Shown here: one piece after another, positions 9,757 to 18,092 of the stretch
How positions within the stretch are numbered: the stretch's first letter is position 1
Layout of the letters: every line of letters starts with the position of its first letter
Assembly: GCF_028994775.1 (NCBI RefSeq)
Contig: NZ_JAJQMN010000003.1
Span: 1-64,000, forward strand
Length of the DNA stretch: 64,000 nt
Reading direction: 5' to 3'
Source: Promicromonospora iranensis
GTDB taxonomy: Bacteria; Actinomycetota; Actinomycetes; Actinomycetales; Cellulomonadaceae
Made by a program: the position numbers and the translations under genes
The notes under the pieces: generated by a model
Databases searched by the model: none
The model's input: the letters and a program-made list of their open reading frames with translations, nothing else
What the model was told of the DNA's origin: nothing

Positions 9757-10221
9757 ATGTCGCTCAGCACCGCCGTGTTCGTTCTCGACGAGATCGAGAC
9801 GTCGATCTGCCGGCACTACGGCGAGCTCACCGAGCACCCCGGGTACACCCGCACGTCGGGGGCTGACGGTGAGTACCTGGCGGTCGTCGACCACCCCGCG
9901 CTGCCGGGAGCACTGGAGAGCACCATGTTCCGCGTCTGCCGCGGGGCTGCCGTCGACCTCGCCGACACGTGGGCGTTCTTCGACGACCTCGCCCCCGCCG
10001 CCGCGTTCTCACGCGCCGGCCGGATGTCGAACCTGAGGCCGTCGTGGGACCTGTTCGAGGCCGCCGAGGTCCGTGCTCCCTGCCCCGAGCACCACCGCGA
10101 AGAGGTAGCACTCCTGCTGGGTCGCCAGGTCTATGAACGATCCGAGATCCACGCCCACGCCGCGCGGTTCGCGGGGGCAGCCGCAGCGCGAGCCCATGTT
10201 GCCGGCTGGTCGGAGAGCTGA
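9757..10221 (+). CDS. hypothetical protein
   Basis: 154 residues from ATG 9757, chosen because GAAGGA lies 6 bases upstream; the first in-frame ATG (9715) has no ribosome site. It appears soluble, with no signal peptide, and has two Cys (S-I-C-R-H-Y and C-P-E-H-H) with nearby His residues that could bind metal. I do not recognise the family. It follows the helicase fragment after 163 bases and ends before a strong terminator, so it is probably monocistronic. Confidence 0.55.
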   Translation: MSLSTAVFVLDEIETSICRHYGELTEHPGYTRTSGADGEYLAVVDHPALPGALESTMFRVCRGAAVDLADTWAFFDDLAPAAAFSRAGRMSNLRPSWDLFEAAEVRAPCPEHHREEVALLLGRQVYERSEIHAHAARFAGAAAARAHVAGWSES

Positions 10222-10262
10222 CGCGACGACCCGCGGGACCTGGAACCCGGTAGCACAGCGCA

Positions 10263-10299
10263 CGTCGGCCCGGCACGAGCATCTCGTGCCGGGCCGACG
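10263..10299 (+). terminator. strong hairpin terminator
   Basis: A 17-bp perfect stem (10263-10279 with 10283-10299) around a 3-nt loop, starting 42 bases after the stop of the preceding gene. It has no T tract, as is common in high-GC genomes. Confidence 0.75.
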
Positions 10300-10474
10300 C
10301 GCGTCGGCACGCCCTCGTCCCTGTGCCGCGTGCGCCGGCATCACCAAGTTTCACCGCGTGCGTCTATCCAACTCGTGATACTCCTTTTAGCGGCCCCGAA
10401 GGATCCTTTAACCGCCGCAGAGAAATTCAAGCGATACGCACGACGAATGAACGCACCAACCGAGGGAGCGACGT

Positions 10475-12127
10475 GTGAAGGATGAGGCGAAAAAGTTCGC
10501 TATGCCCGTATCCGGACAGGTTTCTCGAAGATTGTTCCGCACAGGATGGGCGAGCATTGTCGCTACGGTGACGGCAGGCGCACTGCTGTTCACCGCCTCG
10601 GCGAACGACCCGTCCCGGCCTCTGCCCGACGGCGATGGAGAGCTCTCCGCCGAGCGCCACGTCCCGTTCAGGGCCGAGCCGGTGGACCAGGCCCGCACCG
10701 TCCCCGCGGACGTGAGCCTGGATCAGATCGAGGCGGTCCTGGAGCGTGCCGAGAACCTGGCGCGGAGGCAGGGCCCGGACTTCAGCCCGACGGTGGCGCA
10801 GGCCGCGGCCGAGCTCGGGATGCTTTACACCACCTACCAGGTGCAGCGGCGGGCGTCCGGCGAGCAGGCTGCGCGGCAGGAGGTCGTGTCGGCCGTGCCC
10901 GTGTCCGCCGTGCGCGCCGCGGCGGGCAAGCAGGTCCCGGCGGACGGGCCCGACGCGGCGGATGCGGAGATCGGCCGCGTCACCTACGACCAGGTGGTGG
11001 TCGCGGCGGTGCGCCTGGCGAGCATGCTGGACCAGACGATGCCCGGTTCCTCTGTCGACGTGCAGCGCACGGACGAGTTCCGGGACTCACCCGTGCTCGG
11101 TCCGGCCGGCCTCCGGCAGCGGGCGGGCTCCTCACTGCGCTCGAACCTGCTCGACATCGTCTCGGTGTTCGGCACGTCGACCCTGGGCTACGCCAACGGC
11201 CGGATCCCGGCAGCGGTGCTCTGTCCGCTGAGGTTCGCGCCTGGGCACATGCTGCGTTGTGACGCCGCGGAACGGCTGACGGCACTGAGCAAGAGGTTCG
11301 AGCGGGAGTTCGGGTACCCGATCCCGATCACGGACTCCTACCGGTCCTACGTGGAGCAGATCGCCGTGGCCGCCGCGAAGCCGCACCTGGCCGCCGTACC
11401 GGGCACGTCCAACCACGGCTGGGGCCTGGCGGTGGATCTCAGCGACCCCATCTCCGGTGGTACGTCCCGGGAGTACGCGTGGCTCCGGGTGCACGGCCCG
11501 GACCACGGCTGGGACAACCCGTCGTGGGCGCGGCCGGGCGGAACGAAGCCCGAGCCGTGGCACTTCGAGTTCTTCGCGGCGGGTTCGATCCCGGACCGGG
11601 CCGTCGACCCGTCCGACGTCGGCGGGTGGGGCGCGGACGCGCCGTCCAGCTCCGCCGAGTCCTCCGATCCACATTCCATACCGGCGCTTGACCCCAGCCC
11701 GGGCAAGGACTCGACGGCCAGCCGGCCGCGCCCGCCGGCCACACCGGACGAACCGAGCGTCAGCCCGCCGTCGCAGAAGCCGGCCAAGCCTGGCGCGAAG
11801 CCGAAGCCGGCCCCCAGCGAGCCGAAGCCGAAACCCACCCCGAAGCCCACCCCGAGCGACCCGGCGCCGAAGCCGACGACTCCCCCGGCCACGCCGTCGC
11901 CCACGCCGACCCCGTCACCTTCGGAGCCCGGACAGGAGCCACCGGCCTCCCCCTCACCCACGCCAGTTCCTACTCCGTCGGAGCCCAGCGAGGAGCCGTC
12001 GGTCGCGCCGTCCGCCCCGCCGACGGAGGCCTCACCCAGCCCGGACCCGGCACCGAGTTCCGTCCCGAGTTCGGTCGCGGCGTCCTCCGCCCCGCTGCCG
12101 GACCCGGCCACGAACACGGACGGCTGA
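10475..12127 (+). CDS. secreted D-alanyl-D-alanine carboxypeptidase-like protein (peptidase M15B)
   Basis: 550 residues. A membrane anchor or signal segment lies at about 20-43 (R-R-L-F-R then a hydrophobic core). A helical region spans about 70-150. The VanY-like catalytic domain spans about 240-370, with the zinc motif S-N-H-G-W-G-L-A-V-D-L (about 313-323; SxHxxGxAxD) and E-P-W-H-F-E-F (about 360). From about 400 on it is a Pro/Ser/Lys-rich tail typical of wall-spanning segments. It should trim stem peptides of peptidoglycan outside the membrane. The start is GTG 10475 with G-A-G-G upstream. A bidirectional terminator follows. Confidence 0.85.
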   Translation: MKDEAKKFAMPVSGQVSRRLFRTGWASIVATVTAGALLFTASANDPSRPLPDGDGELSAERHVPFRAEPVDQARTVPADVSLDQIEAVLERAENLARRQGPDFSPTVAQAAAELGMLYTTYQVQRRASGEQAARQEVVSAVPVSAVRAAAGKQVPADGPDAADAEIGRVTYDQVVVAAVRLASMLDQTMPGSSVDVQRTDEFRDSPVLGPAGLRQRAGSSLRSNLLDIVSVFGTSTLGYANGRIPAAVLCPLRFAPGHMLRCDAAERLTALSKRFEREFGYPIPITDSYRSYVEQIAVAAAKPHLAAVPGTSNHGWGLAVDLSDPISGGTSREYAWLRVHGPDHGWDNPSWARPGGTKPEPWHFEFFAAGSIPDRAVDPSDVGGWGADAPSSSAESSDPHSIPALDPSPGKDSTASRPRPPATPDEPSVSPPSQKPAKPGAKPKPAPSEPKPKPTPKPTPSDPAPKPTTPPATPSPTPTPSPSEPGQEPPASPSPTPVPTPSEPSEEPSVAPSAPPTEASPSPDPAPSSVPSSVAASSAPLPDPATNTDG

Positions 12128-12142
12128 CCCTCGGTGCGCTTC

Positions 12143-12196
12143 GAGGATGCGGTTCGGCACGGTCCCTGGTGCGGGCCCGTGCCGGACCGCATCCTC
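12143..12196. terminator. bidirectional terminator between convergent genes
   Basis: 20-nt arms (12143-12162 and 12177-12196) pair fully except for one G-U position, with a 14-nt loop. It sits between the M15 peptidase and the convergent anthranilate synthase gene. Confidence 0.8.
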
Positions 12197-12224
12197 GCAG
12201 TGGACCGGACGCGCGGCCCGGCGG

Positions 12225-14264
12225 TCAGCGCACCAGCGACGGCTCCGCCGGGACGCCCAGGACGTGCCGGGTGAGGCCGTCCAGGACGGTGAGCCCGTCG
12301 GCCGAGAGGACCGATTCCAGGTGGCCCTGGACCGAGGCCACACCAGGACCGCGCAGGGCGGTGAGCACGCCGTCCGTGTCGACGGACGGCTCCAGGGCGA
12401 GGCGGGCCACCGGGTTGTCGGCGGCGGCAGCCACGGTGGTGGTGAGGTGCGCACCGAAGGTGTTGTAGTAGCCGATGGCGGCGGGGGTGCCGAACACGTC
12501 GGCTTCGAGCCGCACGCCCTGGCGCGGCGCGGGCAGCGCACGAATCGGGAAGCCGGCGAGGCCGGCGAGCACCTGGTGGCTGAGGCAGACCGCGAGCAGC
12601 GGCTTGCGCGCGGCGACCCGCTCGTGGATCCGCCGCGTGATCGAGGCGATGCGCGGGTCCTCGTCGTCGCGCGGGTCACCCGGTCCGGGTCCGAGCACGA
12701 GGAGATCGTCCGTGAGCACGTCGTCGACGGCGTCCCATCGCACCATGCGGGTGTTCAGCCCGAGGTGGCGCAGCTGGTGGGCGAGCATCGTCGTGAACTG
12801 GTCCTCGTGGTCGACGATCAGGACGTTCCGGCCGCTCAGCGCCGTGGTCGTCACGGCGGGGGCGGCATCCTGGGGGCGCACCCAGAACTCCGCGAGCTGA
12901 CGGTTGCGGGCGGTCAGCGCCTCGGCGACGCCGGGCTGCGCGTTCAGGTCGACGGCGACGTCGGGCCCGGCACCACGCGGCGCGAGTCCGATCGAGGTGA
13001 GCACGCCGGACGCCTTCGCCCGGGTCTCCGCGACCTCGTGCTCGGGTACGGAGTGGCGCACGAGGGTCGCTCCGGCTGGGACGGACACCCGGCCGCCGTC
13101 GTGCAGGTAGGCCGTGCGGATGAGGATCGGGGCGTCCAGCGAGTAGCCCGGGTAGCCGGCTGCACCGGGCTCGGCGGGACCGGACCCCACGGCGTCGGAC
13201 GCTTCGGGCTCTGCGTCGTCGGTCGGCTCGGGCTCGAACAGGGCGAGGAATCCGGAGTAGTAGCCGCGCGGTCGGGTCTCGTGGCGGGTGATGACGGTGC
13301 AGGCGTTCTCCATCGGGGACCCGGTCACGGTGGGTGCGAACATCGTCAGGCGCAGCGCCTCGCGCGGGTCGAGGGTCGTCCGGCCTTCCAGCAGGTACTC
13401 GGTGTGGCTGAGCCGGGCCATCTGCTTGAGATAGGGGCCGACGATGCGCCCGCCGTCCGGGCAGAGCGCGCTCATCATCTTCATCTCCTCGTCGACCACC
13501 ATGAAAAGCTCCTCGTTCTCCTTGGTGTCGCGCAGGAACTCGAGGACGCCGTCGCGCGTGGGGCCCGTCGCGGGGTGACGGTACGTGCCGCTGATCGGGT
13601 TCATTCGGGCGACGCCGTCGTGCAGGGTCAGGTGCCGCTCGGGCGTGGCGCCTGCCAGGGACAGCGTCCCGGTGCCGGACGCCGGCGCGTGCACCGCGAA
13701 GGTCCAGTAGGAGCCGACCTCGTGCGTGAGGAGCGCGCGGAACCACGACGCCAGCGTGCGGACGGGCGGCGCGTCGGTACGCGCCTCGAAGCGCCGCGCC
13801 ACGACGAAGTTGGCGCCGGCGCCCTGGCCGATCTCGTCGTCGATCACGCGGCGCACGATGCCCGCGTACTCGTCGTCGGGGATGTCGAAGCCGAGCGGTT
13901 CGGCGGCGACCGCCTCGGCCGGGAGGGCGGCGACGGCGTCGGCCACGGAGACCCGCTCCGACGCGCGGACGACCAGGCAGCGCAGGGGCGCGCCGTCGTC
14001 GTGCACGGTGAAGCCGCGCTCGCGCGCCTGGCGGAACGGAACGATCGCGAGCACCGACGCGCCGTCGAGCGGGATGTCGCCCAGGAGGTCGACGTCGACC
14101 ACGTCGCCGACCAGCACCTCGACCTCCGTGCCACCCTCGCGGCGCAGGAGCGCGAACGGGAGGGTGCCGTCGGAGGCGAGTACCCGGTCGAGAAGGGGAT
14201 GGCTCACGGCGGAAGGACTTCCGGAGCTGACGGCGGAGGGGGTGGAGCCAGGGATGCGGGACAT
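12225..14264 (-). CDS. trpE: anthranilate synthase-type TrpE-TrpG fusion (PhzE-like)
   Basis: 679 residues from ATG 14264 (GAGAGG 5 bases upstream). Residues about 30-460 are the chorismate-binding domain (P-I-S-G-T-Y-R; M-V-V-D-E-E-M; F-A-P-T-V-T-G-S-P). From about 477 a glutamine amidotransferase follows, with nucleophile Cys in A-V-C-L-S-H-Q (about 558) and G-H-L-E-S (about 650). A-V-C-L-S-H-Q and G-Y-Y-N-T-F are closer to PhzE than to stand-alone TrpG. The product is therefore anthranilate or, as in PhzE, 2-amino-2-deoxyisochorismate. A Trp-Trp leader peptide and attenuator upstream argue that tryptophan controls it and favour anthranilate. No other trp genes are nearby. Confidence 0.85.
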   Translation of the reverse strand: MSRIPGSTPSAVSSGSPSAVSHPLLDRVLASDGTLPFALLRREGGTEVEVLVGDVVDVDLLGDIPLDGASVLAIVPFRQARERGFTVHDDGAPLRCLVVRASERVSVADAVAALPAEAVAAEPLGFDIPDDEYAGIVRRVIDDEIGQGAGANFVVARRFEARTDAPPVRTLASWFRALLTHEVGSYWTFAVHAPASGTGTLSLAGATPERHLTLHDGVARMNPISGTYRHPATGPTRDGVLEFLRDTKENEELFMVVDEEMKMMSALCPDGGRIVGPYLKQMARLSHTEYLLEGRTTLDPREALRLTMFAPTVTGSPMENACTVITRHETRPRGYYSGFLALFEPEPTDDAEPEASDAVGSGPAEPGAAGYPGYSLDAPILIRTAYLHDGGRVSVPAGATLVRHSVPEHEVAETRAKASGVLTSIGLAPRGAGPDVAVDLNAQPGVAEALTARNRQLAEFWVRPQDAAPAVTTTALSGRNVLIVDHEDQFTTMLAHQLRHLGLNTRMVRWDAVDDVLTDDLLVLGPGPGDPRDDEDPRIASITRRIHERVAARKPLLAVCLSHQVLAGLAGFPIRALPAPRQGVRLEADVFGTPAAIGYYNTFGAHLTTTVAAAADNPVARLALEPSVDTDGVLTALRGPGVASVQGHLESVLSADGLTVLDGLTRHVLGVPAEPSLVR

Positions 14265-14322
14265 GCGTGGCCTCTCGGTTCGGGGTGCCCGCCCGGACCG
14301 ACCGCCTCGTGGGAACACGAAA

Positions 14323-14347
14323 CGACCGCCTCGGGGCGAGGCGGTCG
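14323..14347 (-). terminator. trp attenuator hairpin
   Basis: A perfect 11-bp stem (14323-14333 with 14337-14347) and 3-nt loop, followed on the minus strand by TTTCGTG, between the leader peptide and the synthase start. A second GAGGCGGTCGG-type segment just after it (around 14298-14310) could pair with the same 5' arm, and a GCCCGCC/GGCGGGC hairpin (14374-14392) overlaps the leader stop, giving alternatives for an attenuation switch. Confidence 0.75.
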
Positions 14348-14379
14348 TGGACGTGTGAGTGGATGCGTCGCGAGCCCGC

Positions 14380-14424
14380 CTAGTCGGCGGGCCACCAGTC
14401 CTGGGAGATCAGGTGCGACGTCAT
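14380..14424 (-). CDS. trpL: trp leader peptide (14 residues, tandem Trp)
   Basis: The minus strand from ATG 14424 reads M-T-S-H-L-I-S-Q-D-W-W-P-A-D then TAG. Two adjacent Trp codons near the end of a tiny frame, a hairpin at the stop and a terminator hairpin 33 bases on are the standard layout of ribosome-mediated trp attenuation. There is no ribosome site. A promoter -10-like box ends 7 bases before the ATG, so the leader is probably translated from a leaderless transcript. When tryptophan is scarce, stalling at the Trp codons should prevent the terminator and allow the synthase to be made. Confidence 0.8.
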   Translation of the reverse strand: MTSHLISQDWWPAD

Positions 14425-14431
14425 GGCCGGA

Positions 14432-14461
14432 ACGGTAGCCGGGCACGGTGCGGGCTGTCCA
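14432..14461 (-). promoter_or_regulatory. promoter of the trp leader transcript
   Basis: Minus strand: TGGACA (14461-14456), 18-bp spacer, TACCGT (14437-14432), then 7 bases to the leader ATG. This fits a sigma-70-type promoter with the transcript starting at or next to the ATG. Confidence 0.5.
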
Positions 14462-14559
14462 CAGGTAGCCACGCGGACGGCGCATCGCGGGTGTATCGCC
14501 AGCTGCCTCGAGCATGTGCGGCGCAAATTGTTCATGCCTCCTGCTCCGACGAGGAGGAT

Positions 14560-14592
14560 GCAACATGAACAGAAGGTGAACACTCAGCGAAC
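14560..14592 (+). promoter_or_regulatory. Pho box, three 11-bp direct repeats
   Basis: Three exactly abutting 11-bp units, each ending in GAAC: 14560-14570, 14571-14581 and 14582-14592. Read on the other strand they start GTTCR, as in actinobacterial PhoP/RegX3 sites (GTTCAyy direct repeats). The box ends 62 bases before the phosphate transporter start. Confidence 0.8.
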
Positions 14593-14654
14593 AGTGCCCT
14601 GACCGAGGCCTGAATCACAGCATCGGACCCTGTTCGTCTCCGATCATCAACGCC

Positions 14655-15938
14655 GTGACCGAAACGCTCCTCCTCGCGCTCGTCGTCGTGACCGCGCTCG
14701 CCTTCGACTTCACGAACGGCTTCCACGACACGGGAAACGCGATGGCCACCTCCATCGCCACGCGAGCCCTCAAGCCCCGGACCGCCGTCGCGCTGTCCGC
14801 AGTCCTCAACCTGGTGGGTGCGTTCCTCTCGCTCGCCGTCGCCGCGACGATCGCCAAGGGCATCGTCGATGCCGGGGTCGTCACGCTCCCCGTGGTGCTC
14901 GCCGGGCTCGTCGGCGGCATCGTCTGGAACCTGCTCACCTGGCTCTTCGGCATACCCTCCAGCTCGTCGCACGCCCTGGTCGGCGGGATGGTCGGCGCCG
15001 TGCTCGCCGCCGTCGGCACGTCGGGCGTGCTGTGGGCCGGCGTCGTGTCCAAGGTCCTGGTCCCGGCTCTCCTCGCCCCGCTCATCGCGATCGCCGTCGC
15101 CGGCCTGGGCACGTGGTGCGTCGCGAAGCTGACCCGCGGCGTGTCCCAGGAGGTGACCAGCCGGGGCTTCCGCTGGGGCCAGATCGGCTCCGCGTCGCTC
15201 GTCTCCCTGGCGCACGGCACGAACGACGCGCAGAAGTCGATGGGCATCATCCTGCTCGCGCTCATCGCGGGCGGAGCCGTCCCGGCCGACTCGGACGTCC
15301 CCCTCTGGGTGATCTTCAGCTGCGCCATCGCCATGGCGATCGGCACCTACCTGGGCGGCTGGCGGGTCATCCGCACGCTCGGCAAGGGACTCGTGGAGAT
15401 CGACACCCGCCAGGGCATGGCCGCCGAGACCTCCTCGGCCGCCGTCATCCTGCTGTCCAGCCACTTCGGCTTCTCGCTCTCGACGACCCACGTCGCCACC
15501 GGCTCGGTGCTCGGCTCGGGCGTCGGCATGCCGGGGGCGAAGGTGCGCTGGAGCGTCGCAGGACGCATGTTCGTCGCCTGGGGCCTCACCCTGCCGGCCG
15601 CGGGCCTCGTCGGCGCCGTGTGCCACTGGCTCGAGTCCGCCATCGGCGGCACCGCCGGCACGCTCGCCGTCTTCACGGTGCTCGTGGCCTCCTCCGCGGC
15701 CATCTGGGTCGCGTCCCGGCGCAAGCCGGTCGACCACACCAACGTCAACGAGAAGTGGGACGAGGACAAGGGCGCGGGCATCGAGCCCGTCGCCGCCACG
15801 ACCGGTGAGGCCGGCGGCGAGCGGATCGCCCCGGTGCCCGCCGTCGCGACGGCGTCCTCCGTGGGTCCCGCCATCGAGTCCGTGCAGACGGTCGGCACGG
15901 TGGATACCGACACCTCGTCGAAGGGAGGCACGCGATGA
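14655..15938 (+). CDS. pitA: inorganic phosphate transporter, PiT family
   Basis: 427 residues with about ten membrane segments in two homologous halves. The first PiT signature is F-D-F-T-N-G-F-H-D-T-G-N (about 17-28); the second half has S-L-A-H-G-T-N-D-A-Q-K near residue 190. S-S-S-S-H-A-L and S-T-T-H-V are the conserved family serine/His motifs. The C-terminal about 60 residues are hydrophilic. The start is GTG 14655. It imports phosphate with cations; the Pho box upstream says it is controlled by the phosphate-sensing regulator. The stop overlaps the next gene. Confidence 0.9.
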   Translation: MTETLLLALVVVTALAFDFTNGFHDTGNAMATSIATRALKPRTAVALSAVLNLVGAFLSLAVAATIAKGIVDAGVVTLPVVLAGLVGGIVWNLLTWLFGIPSSSSHALVGGMVGAVLAAVGTSGVLWAGVVSKVLVPALLAPLIAIAVAGLGTWCVAKLTRGVSQEVTSRGFRWGQIGSASLVSLAHGTNDAQKSMGIILLALIAGGAVPADSDVPLWVIFSCAIAMAIGTYLGGWRVIRTLGKGLVEIDTRQGMAAETSSAAVILLSSHFGFSLSTTHVATGSVLGSGVGMPGAKVRWSVAGRMFVAWGLTLPAAGLVGAVCHWLESAIGGTAGTLAVFTVLVASSAAIWVASRRKPVDHTNVNEKWDEDKGAGIEPVAATTGEAGGERIAPVPAVATASSVGPAIESVQTVGTVDTDTSSKGGTR

Positions 15939-16237
15939 GCGACCTCATCGAGTGGAGCGCACTGGGCCAGGTCCTCGTGGCGGGCGTCCTCGTCGGCGCC
16001 GGCATCCCCGCGCTGTTCGCGCTCGCGCTGCGTCTGTGGGCAGGCACCACCCCGGACGGCGAGGGCGCCGCCGCCTCGACGGACCAGGCGCCGCACGACA
16101 CCGCCGGGCGAGCCCCCGGTGCGGCGACGATCGCGCGGCCCACCCCCGTGCGGCTCGCCGGCGCGATCCTGTGCATGGCGGTCGTCGTCGGGGCGATCGT
16201 GACGGGCCTGGTCTTCCTGGTGTCGGGCGGGCACTGA
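15935..16237 (+). CDS. small membrane protein coupled to the phosphate transporter
   Basis: 100 residues: a membrane segment at about 12-35, a polar Ala/Pro-rich loop and a second membrane segment at about 73-95. The ATG overlaps the transporter stop by four bases, so it is translationally coupled and probably an accessory of the transporter. I do not know a named family. Confidence 0.7.
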   Translation: MSDLIEWSALGQVLVAGVLVGAGIPALFALALRLWAGTTPDGEGAAASTDQAPHDTAGRAPGAATIARPTPVRLAGAILCMAVVVGAIVTGLVFLVSGGH

Positions 16238-16291
16238 CCAGGCAGTCGCGCTCACGACGCCGAGCCGCCGCGGGCCAGAACCCGCTTCACC

Positions 16292-16672
16292 TCAGTGGCT
16301 CGGGTCGAGGGTGGTCGCCCACAGCAACCGACCGGACTGGTCGCGCAGGTCGACGCGCAGCTGCCCGGTCGCGCCGTCGACGTTGACCTCGCCGAAGTGC
16401 TGGAACCCCTCCAGCGGCGAGGTGTTGGCGCGGGGCGGCGCGCTGACGAACGCCTGGCGCGGCCCGAACGTCGGGTCGAGCGTGTTCGGGCCGAAGGCGC
16501 CGGCGTTCAGCGGGCCGGCGACGAACTCCCAGAACGGGTCGAAGCCCTCGAACGCGGACCGCTCCGGCGCGTAGTGGATGGCGGCGGACTAGTGCACGTC
16601 CGCGGTGAGCCAGACGGTGTTGCGCACCCGACGGCGGCTGATCTGCTGCAGCACCCACGCCAGCTCCGCCTC
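16292..16672 (-). pseudogene. alkaline phosphatase D (PhoD) remnant
   Basis: The minus strand encodes the C-terminal part of PhoD: V-R-N-T-V-W-L-T-A-D-V-H, then a TAG where PhoD has Tyr, then in the same frame H-Y-A-P-E-R, F-D-P-F-W-E-F-V-A-G-P-L-N-A-G, F-G-P-N, and G-A-T-G-Q-L to the TGA at 16292-16294. Everything N-terminal to this, including most metal ligands, is missing; the fragment starts where the DUF1801 gene ends. An in-frame stop plus 5' deletion means it is dead. Lying beside the Pho-regulated transporter, it was probably part of a phosphate-scavenging locus. Confidence 0.8.
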
Positions 16673-17132
16673 AGCCCTGGACCGCCTGCCGGACGAGCTC
16701 GCCCAGGCGATCCCAGGCGGGTTCGGTCAGATCTGCCAGCGCGTACGCCGTCGGCCAGAGGCCGTCCGCCGAGTCGAGCTCCGCCTGGACGCTGAACCCG
16801 AACGTCGAGTAGCGCTCCTTGTCCATCTGCCCGCTGCGGAAGAAGCAGACCACCTTGCCCCCGCGGGCGTAGCCGGGCTGCCCGTAGTACAGCTTCGGCG
16901 CGAGTTCCGGCGCCACCGTCGTCACGATCGCGTGGACGCGCTCGGCCATCTCCCGGTCCCCATCGGGCATCTCGGCGATCTTCGCCAGCACGTCCGCCTC
17001 GTCGGCCGCGGCCTTCTCGGCTCCTCGAGCACGCTTGGCCTCGGTCTTCAGTTCCGCCGCACGCGACTTCATCGCCGCACGCTCCTCGGCGGAGAATCCG
17101 TCCTTCTTCTGGGTCGCAGAGGTGTCAGTCAT
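16671..17132 (-). CDS. DUF1801 (YdhG-like) domain protein
   Basis: 153 residues from ATG 17132 (GGGGAAGAG upstream). The first about 50 residues are a charged Ala/Lys/Glu helix with likely coiled-coil character. Residues about 50-150 show the DUF1801 pattern: K-I-A-E-M, then V-H-A-I-V, P-K-L-Y-Y-G-Q-P-G-Y, V-C-F-F. The family fold is that of the B. subtilis frataxin-like iron chaperone, but many members have no known role. It abuts the PhoD remnant. Confidence 0.7.
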   Translation of the reverse strand: MTDTSATQKKDGFSAEERAAMKSRAAELKTEAKRARGAEKAAADEADVLAKIAEMPDGDREMAERVHAIVTTVAPELAPKLYYGQPGYARGGKVVCFFRSGQMDKERYSTFGFSVQAELDSADGLWPTAYALADLTEPAWDRLGELVRQAVQG

Positions 17133-17519
17133 CGGCTCTTCCCCTCGTGTGTTCGCCGGAGCGTTCGCTGGAGTGCTCGGCGCCTTTCGCTCCACACTAG
17201 GTTTCCCCCAGCTGCGCGGCTTCTCGATTCCTGACCGCCTCGACTCCTTGGCGACCCGGCAGGGTGCCCGACGGCGCGACGTGCGCGAGCGCGGACCATG
17301 AGTGCGGACGGGAGGCGCCGGGGAGTGTGTATGCGATCGAGGTCGGTTGCCGAGAGTAGACAACGTCCACTCAGAGCAGCTGACCCCGATGACATACACC
17401 TTCCGCGCGCACTGGCGGTCGCCTACTGACGGCCGCGGCGGCCGCAGCGCGGGCACTGGCAGGGCCCTCCGCCGCCGCTACGGTCTGCACACCAGGAGCC
17501 CGTTGACCGAGCCGGCGGT
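17133..17519. other. intergenic region with palindromic element copy 2
   Basis: About 390 bases with no credible gene. The only structure I see is the 35-nt element at 17346-17380 related to the one at 1191-1225. Confidence 0.4.
17346..17380. repeat. palindromic element, copy 2
   Basis: Shares GTTGC, GAGTAGACA, GTC and the end GCA.C with 1191-1225, same length, about 25 of 35 identities, and also lies intergenically. Confidence 0.4.
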
Positions 17520-18077
17520 TTACCTGCCTGCGCGCAGGGCGCGATAGCGCGCGACCTTGTGTTCGTTGCCGCAGGTCTTCATGCTGCACCACCGTCGGCG
17601 CCGGGCTCGCGACGTGTCGACGAAGAACCAGCCGCACCCGTCGCACGCTCTCACGGCGGGAACCGGCGGGTTGAGCAGCAGCTGGAGCGCGGCGAGGGCC
17701 AGCGCGGCGACGGCGCCCGAGGGTGCCGCGGCGGTGACCACTCCGTTCTGGTCGAGCGAGACATCGTCGCTGCCTCGCTGCGCGCTCCTGAGGATGTGGG
17801 CGAGCGCCTTCGGTGCCACGGCCCGTCCCTCTCGGTGTGCGTCGAACGCTTGCCAGAGCGACGCGCGAAGGTCGAGGGCCGCAGCGAGCGAAGCGTCGTC
17901 GACCGCACCTGCCGAGTCCGGGACGAGGGCCACCTGATCGAGCCAGGCGCGGAATGTCGTGGTGCTGTCGAGGAGCTCTGCGCCGAGCTCGGGGAACCGG
18001 CGATAGACGGTGTTACAGAAGTCGAGTGCGACGTGCCCGCCCACGAGGTGGTCGTCGGTCCAGGTCGTAGCGCTCAC
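17520..18077 (-). CDS. CGNR zinc-finger / ABATE domain regulator
   Basis: 185 residues. The N-terminal ABATE-type domain starts W-T-D-D-H-L-V-G-G-H-V-A-L-D-F-C-N-T. The C-terminus is a CGNR zinc finger: C-D-G-C-G-W-F-F-V-D, R-R-R-R-W-C, then C-G-N-E-H-K-V-A-R-Y-R, giving C-x2-C and C-x4-C ligands. CGNR proteins are presumed transcription regulators with a ligand-sensing N-terminus. It is on the same strand as the hydrolase upstream with a 15-base gap, so it is probably co-transcribed and may regulate it. Confidence 0.85.
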   Translation of the reverse strand: MSATTWTDDHLVGGHVALDFCNTVYRRFPELGAELLDSTTTFRAWLDQVALVPDSAGAVDDASLAAALDLRASLWQAFDAHREGRAVAPKALAHILRSAQRGSDDVSLDQNGVVTAAAPSGAVAALALAALQLLLNPPVPAVRACDGCGWFFVDTSRARRRRWCSMKTCGNEHKVARYRALRAGR

Positions 18078-18092
18078 GAGGCGCGCTCGCTC

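Noticed and set aside
12475-14438. Long plus-strand open frames opposite the anthranilate synthase
   Set aside because: Arg/Gly/Ala-rich composition without motifs; a mirror of the strongly coding minus strand at high GC.
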